Below are positions 9,770 to 17,261 of a stretch of DNA of 64,000 bases, one piece after another (position 1 is the stretch's first letter; every line of letters starts with the position of its first letter). Source of the stretch: Lachnospiraceae bacterium Marseille-Q4251 (GTDB taxonomy: Bacteria; Bacillota; Clostridia; Lachnospirales; Lachnospiraceae); NCBI GenBank assembly GCA_018223435.1, contig JAGTTO010000001.1, forward strand, positions 434,001-498,000, read 5' to 3'. The translations under genes and the position numbers were made by a program. Below the pieces are notes generated by a model, which saw only the letters and a list, made by a program, of their open reading frames with translations, made no database searches and was not told where the DNA came from.

Positions 9770-11138
9770 GAAGTTCGATCTCCCCATAGTAATATTTTAA
9801 AATCTCTAAAAAGGTCTTTCCTTTCTCTGCCATTCCCCTGGCTCCGTTCTGACTTAAGCCCCGGCCATGGCCGTAACCGCCGCCGATGAGCTCGTAACCC
9901 AGAAGTTTTTCCCCCTCATAGGAGGGCACCAGATAGAAAAAGGCGCTCGGAAGCATCCCGAGTTCCGGAGCTGCTTTCCCGTTTTTCAAATTCACCTGAA
10001 GTCCTGACGGGTTTAAAAATTTCCGGATGGCATACTCGCCGTCCACTTCTGCATTTCCCGCACTGCCCCGGATTGTCAAGGCAGAAAGACAGCCAGAACT
10101 CTCCCGCTTCTCCGGAATCAGTTCCGTCACGGTCCCGATCTCCCCGTATCCGTTTTCCGCCGCCAGCTCCGCCAGCCGTTCCACAGGAAAATAGACATTC
10201 CAGCGGTACCAGGGCTCGTCTTTTTCATAGTCTCCCTCATGCTTTACAGAAAGAAAGGCGGCAAAAACCGGTTCCAGGGAAAGATCCTGATCGAGCTGCA
10301 GGCCGCAGGAGGTCGAATAATAGAGGGCATCCACCAGTTCTCCATCTTTCGCCATCACCAGGCCTTTGGTCTCTTCGGCCGCCTGCCGGGATCTGTCGTT
10401 TTCAGGCTGGCTGTTATAGACCTGATAGGAGACGCTGTCATCCACGTCCGCAGGGATATCCTCCTCCATCCGGGGATTTTCCATCTGCTTCACCGCATAG
10501 GTACGGGCACAGACCGCCTGGGCCTTCAGTGCCTCCAGAGGATAAGAGGAAGGCATTTCGCTGGGAATCACCTTCCGGATATAGCTCTCCAGCGGCAGTT
10601 CATTGATAAGAAGGAAACCTTCTTTTCTCCGAAGAATCGTAAGACTCCCCTCAAAAACAGGATCTTCGTATCCCCGTTTGAGTCCCAAAACAGAAAAACA
10701 GCCCTCCCCGTCTTTTCCGGTGAGCATCACGCTCTCTCCCGTTTTCAGGGAAGCTTCTGCCGAAAAGAAAAGTTCCTCCTCTTTTTCCAGCGGCTTTTCT
10801 TCCCCTTTTTCCAAAAGCAGCCCTTTCTCCTTGCAAAGGATCCGGAGCTCCTCATGAGAAAGCTCTGCAAAATCATCCGACCGGATCAGTACGCGGATCC
10901 GGCCGGTCTCTTTTTTCACTTCTGTCTGCTTTTCTGTTTCCTCGGTTTCTGTCTCAATGATCGTCTCAACAGCCGTTTCCGGCGGCTCTTTTTCTGTCTC
11001 CGTTTTCCGGACAAACTCCTGCTCTTCGGTTTCCCCCAGATAGACGGTCCGTGAGATCCGCTCCAGTCTTCCGAAAAAAGCGGCACTTAAAAGTGAAACT
11101 GTCAGAAATGCACCTTTTTTCCATGCCTGTCTCCCCAA
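9720..11138 (-). CDS. SpoIID/LytB domain protein
   Basis: A 472-residue exported protein. The start is a TTG with AAAGGAG 8 bases upstream. An N-terminal hydrophobic segment (GAFLTVSLLSAAFFG) is followed by an acidic Glu/Thr-rich linker (about residues 35-80). The SpoIID domain comes after this, with YIRKVIPSEMPSSYPLEALK, the AQAVCARTYA segment, and YGHGRGLSQNGARGMAEKGK near the C-terminus. SpoIID is a peptidoglycan lytic transglycosylase needed for engulfment in spore formers. This protein is longer than classical SpoIID and has the Glu/Thr-rich spacer, so it may be a paralogue acting elsewhere in the wall. Confidence 0.85.
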   Translation of the reverse strand: MGRQAWKKGAFLTVSLLSAAFFGRLERISRTVYLGETEEQEFVRKTETEKEPPETAVETIIETETEETEKQTEVKKETGRIRVLIRSDDFAELSHEELRILCKEKGLLLEKGEEKPLEKEEELFFSAEASLKTGESVMLTGKDGEGCFSVLGLKRGYEDPVFEGSLTILRRKEGFLLINELPLESYIRKVIPSEMPSSYPLEALKAQAVCARTYAVKQMENPRMEEDIPADVDDSVSYQVYNSQPENDRSRQAAEETKGLVMAKDGELVDALYYSTSCGLQLDQDLSLEPVFAAFLSVKHEGDYEKDEPWYRWNVYFPVERLAELAAENGYGEIGTVTELIPEKRESSGCLSALTIRGSAGNAEVDGEYAIRKFLNPSGLQVNLKNGKAAPELGMLPSAFFYLVPSYEGEKLLGYELIGGGYGHGRGLSQNGARGMAEKGKTFLEILKYYYGEIELHDALDTGDQSFIKKDQ

Positions 11139-11222
11139 AACCGGTACTCCTTTCCAGTCAAAGCAGTTGATCCGCCCTGTCTTTTACATGTATATCCGGT
11201 TTTGGTGAAAACATGCTCCTGA

Positions 11223-12278
11223 TTATTCTGCGTGGAATTTATAAATGGTCACGGTATCGTAGACCTCTCCTGCCTTCAGGATGGGGCTTACGAAATTCTC
11301 ATGATGGATCGCATCCGGGCAGTACTGGGTCTCCATGGCAAGACCGCTTCTCTTTACATAGACGGCGCCGTTCTTTCCTGCAGGACCTCCTGCCAGGAAG
11401 TTTCCGGAATAAACCTGCATCGCCGGAAGATCCGTGAAGACCTCCATAACTCGGCCGCTCTCCGGTTCCTTAACCTCTGCCACCCTGCGAAGTTTTCCGT
11501 CGTAATGGTTCAGCACGAAGTTGTGGTCATAGCCGGAACCGATCTTCATCTGCTCGTAGGGATCGGCGATATCCTTACCCAACTCTTTTGCCGTACGGAA
11601 ATCCAGCGGAGTTTCCTCCACGGAACGGATCTCGCCGGTGGGGATCAGATCCTCGCGCACCGGAGTGAAGCTGTCCGCGTCGATCCATACGAGATGATCC
11701 TCCACGGTTTTTCCGCTGTCCTGACCATGCAGATTGAAATAGCTGTGGTTCGTCATATTGATCAGGGAATCCTGGTCACAGGTACCATTGTAATGAATTT
11801 TCAGCTCATTTTCTTCTGTGAGAGTGTAGGTGACAGTCACCTCAAAGGTTCCTGGAAAGCCCTGGTCCATATTCGGGCTCACGAGATGGAAACGCACGCT
11901 GTTCTCCTCCTCCAGAAGCTCCATATCCCACATCCGGCGGCTGTAGCATCTGGGACCGCTGTGGCAGACGTTCTCGCCTTCATTTTTTTCCATGAAGTAT
12001 TCTTTTCCATTGATGGAAAATTCTGCATGATCCACACGGTTTCCGCATCTTCCGACGGTAGCTCCGAGATACGCGTCTCCTTTTTCATAATCCAGCACAT
12101 CGTCATAGCCCAGAGCCACGTCCTCCGTGTGTCCGTCCTTATCCGGCACATTGACGCTCACCAGCGTAGCGCCGTAGTCCAGAACCTCAATAGACATGCC
12201 TTTCTGATTGGAGACTGTGACCAGATGCACCACTTCCCCATTAGAAGTTTTTCCAAATACGCTTTTTGTCATTCCCAT
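11223..12278 (-). CDS. galM: Aldose 1-epimerase (galactose mutarotase)
   Basis: Interconverts alpha and beta anomers of galactose and related sugars, feeding the Leloir pathway. The 351-residue length is typical. The catalytic-site motifs are visible: a His in ENVCHSGPRCYSRRMWD, the NHSYFNLHGQ motif in the middle, and ETQYCPDAIHHENF near the C-terminus with the region holding the catalytic Glu. The first ATG at 12278 follows AAGGGGA; a second in-frame ATG at 12272 is an alternative. No other galactose genes are nearby, so it appears to be a single housekeeping gene. Confidence 0.94.
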   Translation of the reverse strand: MGMTKSVFGKTSNGEVVHLVTVSNQKGMSIEVLDYGATLVSVNVPDKDGHTEDVALGYDDVLDYEKGDAYLGATVGRCGNRVDHAEFSINGKEYFMEKNEGENVCHSGPRCYSRRMWDMELLEEENSVRFHLVSPNMDQGFPGTFEVTVTYTLTEENELKIHYNGTCDQDSLINMTNHSYFNLHGQDSGKTVEDHLVWIDADSFTPVREDLIPTGEIRSVEETPLDFRTAKELGKDIADPYEQMKIGSGYDHNFVLNHYDGKLRRVAEVKEPESGRVMEVFTDLPAMQVYSGNFLAGGPAGKNGAVYVKRSGLAMETQYCPDAIHHENFVSPILKAGEVYDTVTIYKFHAE

Positions 12279-12304
12279 AACTGAAAAATCCCCTTTCTCA
12301 TGAA

Positions 12305-12448
12305 GTAACTATTCAGCCCCCATCTCGATTCCGCTTCGCTTCATCTCGATGTGGCTGCTCGCCAAATAGATTTTCAGCCAAAAGTGTTCGTTCATGCAAG
12401 CATGACTCACACTTTTATCTAAAAATCTGCTTGGCTCTGAATAGTTAC
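12305..12448. repeat. 144-bp palindromic intergenic element
   Basis: A perfect 12-bp inverted repeat GTAACTATTCAG / CTGAATAGTTAC bounds the element (12305-12316 and 12437-12448). Nested inside are GCCAA / TTGGC (12361-12365, 12431-12435), AGATTTT / AAAATCT (12368-12374, 12422-12428) and AAAAGTGT / ACACTTTT (12380-12387, 12409-12416). The left side holds a direct repeat CATCTCGAT (12321 and 12342). The nested pairing would fold into one long hairpin. It looks like a MITE-like or structured intergenic repeat; no coding sequence is seen. Confidence 0.6.
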
Positions 12449-12485
12449 ATTCTAGCATATTTTCCAGCTTATGTACATCAGAATA

Positions 12486-12715
12486 TAAAAAACCGCACAA
12501 GGCTTTTATGCCTCATGCGGTAACTTTTCTTTAAAATATCCCAAAATGCCGTTTCCCGTATTTTGAGTCCTAGCAGAGCTAGGTGGGCAACCGCAGGTAG
12601 AATCTCTGTCTTCCATTCCATAATGACGGCATGACATCAAAGGTACCGATATAGGAATCCCATGACAAAAAAATGTAGGTTCAAAATAAAGGGATTGTCG
12701 CACATCTCAGGATAT
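12486..12715 (-). ncRNA. ssrS: Probable 6S RNA
   Basis: A stand-alone transcription unit of about 230 bases, with its own strong promoter and a terminator hairpin (CCGCATGAGGC / GCCTTGTGCGG then T-run, ending near 12486). There is no open frame with a ribosome site. The 5' end reads CATATCCTGAGATGTGCGAC, which resembles the CTGAGATGTTCG start of known 6S RNAs. The interior can fold into long imperfect stems. 6S RNA mimics an open promoter and binds sigma-70/A holoenzyme. The identification rests on my recognition of the 5' segment and the layout; a covariance-model search was not possible. Confidence 0.65.
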
Positions 12716-12721
12716 GCACTT

Positions 12722-12750
12722 AGTATACTCCAGACTTGGTTTAAATGCAA
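12722..12750 (-). promoter_or_regulatory. Promoter of the probable 6S RNA
   Basis: TTGCAT (12750-12745), 17-base spacer, TATACT (12727-12722) on the minus strand; predicted start near 12715. The remaining bases up to the citrate synthase start hold a possible weak plus-strand -10 (TATGAT, 12800-12805). Confidence 0.75.
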
Positions 12751-12873
12751 CTAGAAATTCAAATTGGTAAAAATTTCACACAAAAAGAACTTTTTATGGT
12801 ATGATATCTCTAAAATGATGTCTACGAATTGCTCCGCTGCAAAGCAGCTCCAAAATGTAAGGAGGTACACAGT

Positions 12874-14241
12874 ATGAACGAACAGAACACTTACTCAGAA
12901 ATCACCCCCGAAATTTTAAACCTCGCAAAGAGATGCGCCAGCATTGACCGCATCGACGAGGAGCTTTACCGAAAGTATGAAGTCAAGCGAGGGCTACGCG
13001 ATATCAGCGGAAAAGGCGTTCTCGCCGGATTGACGGATATTTCCGAAATCATCTCCTACACCATCGAGGATAACGACATGATCCCCTGCGAGGGCCGTCT
13101 TTTCTACCGCGGCTACAACATTCAGGATCTGGTTGGCGGCCTGATCCGGGACAAGCGGTTCGGCTATGAGGAGATCGCCTATCTTCTGCTCTCCGGCTCC
13201 CTTCCCGATGAAAAAGAGCTGACCGATTTTTCCCGCCTCATCGGAGAGTACCGGACCCTCCCGACAAGTTTCGTACGGGACATTATCTTAAAAGCCCCCA
13301 GCCAGGATATGATGAATACGCTGGCCAGAAGCGTCCTCACTCTTTATGCCTACGACAACCGGGCGGACGATACCTCCCTTCCCAACGTGCTGCGCCAGTG
13401 CATCCAGCTCATCGCTCTTTTCCCGGTCTTGAGCGTCTACGGCTATCAGGCCTACAGCCATTACCATGACGGAAACAGCCTTTTCATCCATCCCCCGGTG
13501 CCCGGCCTTTCCACGGCGGAGAATATCCTTCACATTCTCCGGCCCGACAGCAAATATACGGAGCTGGAAGCCCGGATTCTGGATCTTGTGCTGATCCTTC
13601 ACATGGAGCACGGCGGCGGAAATAACTCCACCTTCACCACCCATGTGGTCACTTCCTCCGGAACGGACACCTACTCTTCCATGGCCGCCTCCCTCGGCTC
13701 CTTAAAAGGCCCCAAACACGGCGGCGCCAACATCAAAGTTGTCCGCATGTTTGAGGATATGAAAAAAGTCGTGAAGGACTGGACCGACGAGGAGGAGATT
13801 TCCGTCTACTTAAGGGCTCTCTTAAACCGGGAAGCTTTCGATCATCAAGGTCTGATCTACGGAATGGGTCACGCCGTCTACTCCATCTCCGACCCCCGTG
13901 CCAATATTCTCAAATCCTTCGTCCACAGCCTGGCTTCCGAAAAAGGCCGCGAGGAAGAATTTGGTCTCTACTCCAACGTGGAGCGCCTGGCTCCTGTCAT
14001 CATCGGCGAGGAGCGGAAAATCTACAAAGGCGTCAGCGCCAACGTGGATTTCTACAGCGGCTTCGTCTACAGCATGCTGGATCTGCCGCCCGAGCTTTTC
14101 ACTCCCATGTTCGCCGTGGCCCGCGTGGCCGGCTGGAGCGCACACCGCATCGAAGAGCTGGCCAACAACGGTAAGATCATCCGTCCCGCTTACAAAAGCG
14201 TTGCCAAACGGCAGCCCTATGTTCCTCTGACGGACCGGTAA
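12874..14241 (+). CDS. gltA: Citrate synthase
   Basis: Condenses acetyl-CoA and oxaloacetate to citrate; in an anaerobe of this kind it most likely feeds 2-oxoglutarate and glutamate synthesis. The 455-residue protein is longer than the usual 370-430 residues, with an N-terminal extension before RGLRDISGKGVLAGLTDISE. Active-site motifs are present: MEHGGGNNSTFTTHVVTSSG, GPKHGGANIKV, and GMGHAVYSISDPRA with its catalytic His. The ATG at 12874 is preceded by AAGGAGG at ideal spacing, which rules against the in-frame codon at 12829. A bidirectional terminator follows. Confidence 0.95.
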   Translation: MNEQNTYSEITPEILNLAKRCASIDRIDEELYRKYEVKRGLRDISGKGVLAGLTDISEIISYTIEDNDMIPCEGRLFYRGYNIQDLVGGLIRDKRFGYEEIAYLLLSGSLPDEKELTDFSRLIGEYRTLPTSFVRDIILKAPSQDMMNTLARSVLTLYAYDNRADDTSLPNVLRQCIQLIALFPVLSVYGYQAYSHYHDGNSLFIHPPVPGLSTAENILHILRPDSKYTELEARILDLVLILHMEHGGGNNSTFTTHVVTSSGTDTYSSMAASLGSLKGPKHGGANIKVVRMFEDMKKVVKDWTDEEEISVYLRALLNREAFDHQGLIYGMGHAVYSISDPRANILKSFVHSLASEKGREEEFGLYSNVERLAPVIIGEERKIYKGVSANVDFYSGFVYSMLDLPPELFTPMFAVARVAGWSAHRIEELANNGKIIRPAYKSVAKRQPYVPLTDR

Positions 14242-14247
14242 AAAAGC

Positions 14248-14305
14248 AAAAAGAAACAGCATTCTCTCCGCAGTTACAAAAGCGGAAGGAATGCTGTTTC
14301 TTTTT
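14248..14305. terminator. Bidirectional intrinsic terminator
   Basis: Inverted repeat AAAAGAAACAGCATTC / GAATGCTGTTTCTTTT between convergent citrate synthase and threonine synthase genes, with A- and T-runs built into the stem ends. Confidence 0.85.
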
Positions 14306-14315
14306 GTGATAAAAC

Positions 14316-15806
14316 TTATTTTACATTCAAAATCTTTTTCACGATGGATTTCATTTCGTCTTTTTCCACAACGGTGTCATGAAGAACCGGTGCGGTACGA
14401 AGTTCCTCCACCGCTTTCGGAACGGCAGTTCCGGAAATCCTGGAGAGTTCGTCCACAAGACCGAAATCATCCAGAACATCATATTTCTTATCGATGGCGT
14501 CCATGACGCTTCTGGCAAATTTGTAGGGGCTCGCCGTAGAAGCGATGACAGTCACAGCCTCATCCCCGGTCTCCTGCCGGTATTTCCGGTAAACGGCGGA
14601 AGCCACTGCCGTATGGGTATCAATGACGTAATCCGCCTCTTTATAAAGCCGGGCGATCTCAGCGGCCGTCTCCTCCTCAGAAGCATAATTGCCATAGAAA
14701 TCAGTAAGCTTTTCCTTCATCTCCGGGGAGATCGTATAGACGCCCTTCTCTGAGAGCTCCTTCATAAAAGCGGCATCCTTCGCATCATCCGCTCCGGCGA
14801 TCTTGTAAATCAGCCGCTCCAGGTTACTGGAAATCAGGATATCCATGGAAGGAGAGGTGGTGAGAACAAACTCCCGGTTCCGGTCATAGGAGCCTGTACG
14901 GAAGAAGTCGTAGAGCACCTTGTTCTCATTGGAAGCACAGATGAGCTTTCCGATGGGCACGCCCATCTCTTTCGCATAATAGGCAGCCAAGATATTTCCA
15001 AAGTTTCCTGTGGGAACCACCACGTTCATGGCCTCGCCCTTTTTCAGGGTTCCGGCTCCGTAGAGCTTTGCGTAGGCGTAAACATAATAGACGATCTGGG
15101 GCACCAGCCGACCGATGTTGATGGAGTTCGCGGAGGAGAAACGGAAGCCCGCTCCTTTCAGTTCCTCATTGAGAGCTTTATCGCCAAAAAGTTTCTTCAC
15201 GCCGGTCTGGGCATCGTCGAAGTTTCCGTGAATACCCACCACATAGGTGTTGGCTCCCTTCTGCGTTACCATCTGTTTTTCCTGTACGGGACTCACGCCG
15301 TTCTTCGGATAGAAAACAATGATCCGGGTTCCTGGCACATCCGCGAAGCCTGCAAGAGCTGCTTTTCCGGTGTCTCCGGAGGTGGCCGTGAGGATTACGA
15401 TCTCGCCTTTGGCCTGATTTTTCTTCGCCGCCGTGGTCATCAGGTGGGGAAGAATGGAAAGAGCCATATCCTTAAAGGCGATGGTCGTTCCATGGAACAG
15501 CTCCAGGTAATAGGCCTCCCCGGCTTTTTTCAGAGGAGCGATGGCCTTCGTATCGAATTTCTCATCGTAGGCCGCCGCGATACAGTCTTTTAGTTCCTTT
15601 TCCGAAAAATCTGTCAGGAAACGGCTCATGACTTCATAAGCGGTCTCCTGATAGCTCATATCCTTTAAAACATCCATATCCACCGAAAGCGCCGGGATAT
15701 AAGAAGGAACATATAAACCTCCATCCTGTGCCAGACCCTGTAAGATTGCCTGGGACGCCGTCACTTTCTCTGCCTTGTCTCTTGTACTGCTGTAGAAAAG
15801 CTCCAT
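14316..15806 (-). CDS. thrC: Threonine synthase
   Basis: PLP enzyme converting O-phosphohomoserine to threonine. The 496-residue protein is of the longer form found in Clostridia and in E. coli. It begins ELFYSSTRDKAEKVTASQAI, has the PLP-lysine motif HGTTIAFKDMALSILPHLM, and then ILTATSGDTGKAALAGF and VVPTGNFGNILAAYYAKEMG, which bind the cofactor phosphate and substrate. The ATG at 15806 follows GGAGAG; reading upstream in frame gives about 57 more codons without a ribosome site. It is a single-gene unit with its own promoter. Confidence 0.95.
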   Translation of the reverse strand: MELFYSSTRDKAEKVTASQAILQGLAQDGGLYVPSYIPALSVDMDVLKDMSYQETAYEVMSRFLTDFSEKELKDCIAAAYDEKFDTKAIAPLKKAGEAYYLELFHGTTIAFKDMALSILPHLMTTAAKKNQAKGEIVILTATSGDTGKAALAGFADVPGTRIIVFYPKNGVSPVQEKQMVTQKGANTYVVGIHGNFDDAQTGVKKLFGDKALNEELKGAGFRFSSANSINIGRLVPQIVYYVYAYAKLYGAGTLKKGEAMNVVVPTGNFGNILAAYYAKEMGVPIGKLICASNENKVLYDFFRTGSYDRNREFVLTTSPSMDILISSNLERLIYKIAGADDAKDAAFMKELSEKGVYTISPEMKEKLTDFYGNYASEEETAAEIARLYKEADYVIDTHTAVASAVYRKYRQETGDEAVTVIASTASPYKFARSVMDAIDKKYDVLDDFGLVDELSRISGTAVPKAVEELRTAPVLHDTVVEKDEMKSIVKKILNVK

Positions 15807-15864
15807 CTCATTCTCTCCTCTTCCTGATCGCACTTTTTTGCGCGTTACTTTATCGCTGGAACTT

Positions 15865-15893
15865 ACTATAGCACACTTTCTCCGGTTGTACAA
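15865..15893 (-). promoter_or_regulatory. Promoter of thrC
   Basis: TTGTAC (15893-15888), 17-base spacer, TATAGT (15870-15865) on the minus strand, about 60 bases before the thrC start. Confidence 0.65.
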
Positions 15894-15930
15894 CCAAAAA
15901 TCTTTCCCGGACGTATTTTTGTACGCCACA

Positions 15931-15962
15931 GAAAAACCGGACAGGATTTTCTCCTGCCCGGT
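15931..15962 (-). terminator. Intrinsic terminator of the SleB-like gene
   Basis: On the minus strand ACCGGGCAGGA / TCCTGTCCGGT pairs and is followed by TTTTTC, just downstream of the SleB-like stop codon. Confidence 0.75.
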
Positions 15963-15986
15963 CTCTCGGTACGTCATTCCCTTATC

Positions 15987-16835
15987 TTAAAATGTAAAAT
16001 ACTCATGACCGCCGTAAGAAAACAGAGGTTTCAGCTCGCTGTCGAACCATTCGACGCTGCTGCTGTCTGAACTCTGGCGGGCCATGAAAAAGAGGGCGCC
16101 CTGGGAATAATCCTCCCCTTCCAGGGCCTGGTCCACGGCCTGAATCGTATCTTCCGTGATCTCCACGCTGTAGATCCGCCCGTCCTCCACAGGGGAAAAC
16201 TGTGCCGATCCGCCAGCGTACTGGAACACCACATCATAGATACTGTCCGGGAAACGTTCATCGTTTACCCGGTTCAGAACGACATTGGCAATGAGAACCT
16301 TGCTCTTTAAATCGCCGCCTGTGGCTTCCGCTTCCACAATCCGAAGGAGGGCGTCATAGTCCTGTTTCGGCATCTGGTTGTTCCGGATCTCCATGAGTCC
16401 GTAATAGCCAACTCCGCTGACCTTCTTCAGCTCCTCGGCCATCTTTTGGCGGTTCAGCGCGCCTTTTTCCACGCGCGACGTGCCTACAAGCGTGTTCTCA
16501 TAACCGTTCTGGACGCTGACAGAGGAAATTTCCCGGGCGTATGTCTCCATACAGCCCACACTGTCAACGATCCCCATGAGTCCGGCCTTCACTTCCTCAG
16601 AAGAATCCGCTCCCGCTTCCTCTTCCTGAACCGAACTCTGTACTGCATAAACCCTGTTCTTACCTCCCCCGGAGAAATTGCCGGCACAAAATACCATCAC
16701 GGCCAGCACCACGCCGAAAGAAACGATCACCGCACATTCCCGGTAGCGGCGTTTCGTCATCCTGACAGCGCGGACGAGTGTGCGCGTAAACAAGTAAGCC
16801 AATTCCTGAAGCAGCGCACAAATCCAACTCATCAT
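15987..16835 (-). CDS. Cell wall hydrolase, SleB/CwlJ family
   Basis: A 282-residue membrane-anchored or exported hydrolase. A basic stretch and a hydrophobic segment (ECAVIVSFGVVLAVMVFCAG, about residues 35-55) are followed by a linker and the Hydrolase_2 domain from about residue 155. That domain has RIVEAEATGGDLKSKVLIAN with the catalytic Glu, NVVLNRVNDERFPDSIYDVV, and the C-terminal FSYGGHEYF. SleB and CwlJ cut spore cortex muramic lactam peptidoglycan at germination. The start is set at 16835 because GGAGG lies 8 bases before it; the ATG at 16850 lacks a ribosome site. It has a perfect vegetative-type promoter. Confidence 0.85.
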   Translation of the reverse strand: MMSWICALLQELAYLFTRTLVRAVRMTKRRYRECAVIVSFGVVLAVMVFCAGNFSGGGKNRVYAVQSSVQEEEAGADSSEEVKAGLMGIVDSVGCMETYAREISSVSVQNGYENTLVGTSRVEKGALNRQKMAEELKKVSGVGYYGLMEIRNNQMPKQDYDALLRIVEAEATGGDLKSKVLIANVVLNRVNDERFPDSIYDVVFQYAGGSAQFSPVEDGRIYSVEITEDTIQAVDQALEGEDYSQGALFFMARQSSDSSSVEWFDSELKPLFSYGGHEYFTF

Positions 16836-16903
16836 AGCCTCTTCCTCCATATTTTTTTCAATATAAGGTGTTCCGTACGGGACTCCTTTTTTTGATATTC
16901 CAG

Positions 16904-16932
16904 ATTATAGAGAAAAAAACTGTGCGTGTCAA
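16904..16932 (-). promoter_or_regulatory. Perfect consensus sigma-A promoter of the SleB-like gene
   Basis: TTGACA (16932-16927), exactly 17 bases, TATAAT (16909-16904) on the minus strand. Both hexamers match consensus fully. Confidence 0.85.
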
Positions 16933-17261
16933 GCGGTATTTCACATTTTTGTAACATATTTCAGAGGCATTTTTAAGCCTTTGCCTTATTTTATGCACTT
17001 TTTATGATTTTTATTGAATTTACAGCGTCTTTTTCATTGGTTCTGACTATTCATATTTTTCAAAAACAGCAATTTCCCCAAAGAAAAATTTCGACTTTCA
17101 TCGACTTTTTCTTTTATTTCCGCGTTTTCTGGCAGTTTATGACATTTGTTACGCAAGAAATATATGTTGTAACATTTTTGAAATATTATGTCAAATTTTC
17201 GATTTTCGAGCGGATTTTTGCTCCCGTAAGCAGTGTTTCTGTGCGTCTCACAAAGACAGAT
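16933..17261. other. AT-rich intergenic stretch without a recognisable gene
   Basis: About 330 very AT-rich bases between the SleB-like promoter and the end of the activase gene. A plus-strand open frame (17004-17294) reads as a phenylalanine-rich string without a ribosome site and runs into the activase gene antisense, so I do not call it. No hairpin terminator, tRNA or clear repeat was seen. Confidence 0.5.

Noticed and set aside
12309-12703. Two short minus-strand frames within the palindromic element and the 6S region
   Set aside because: No ribosome sites; the DNA is better explained by the palindromic element and a structured RNA with its own promoter and terminator.
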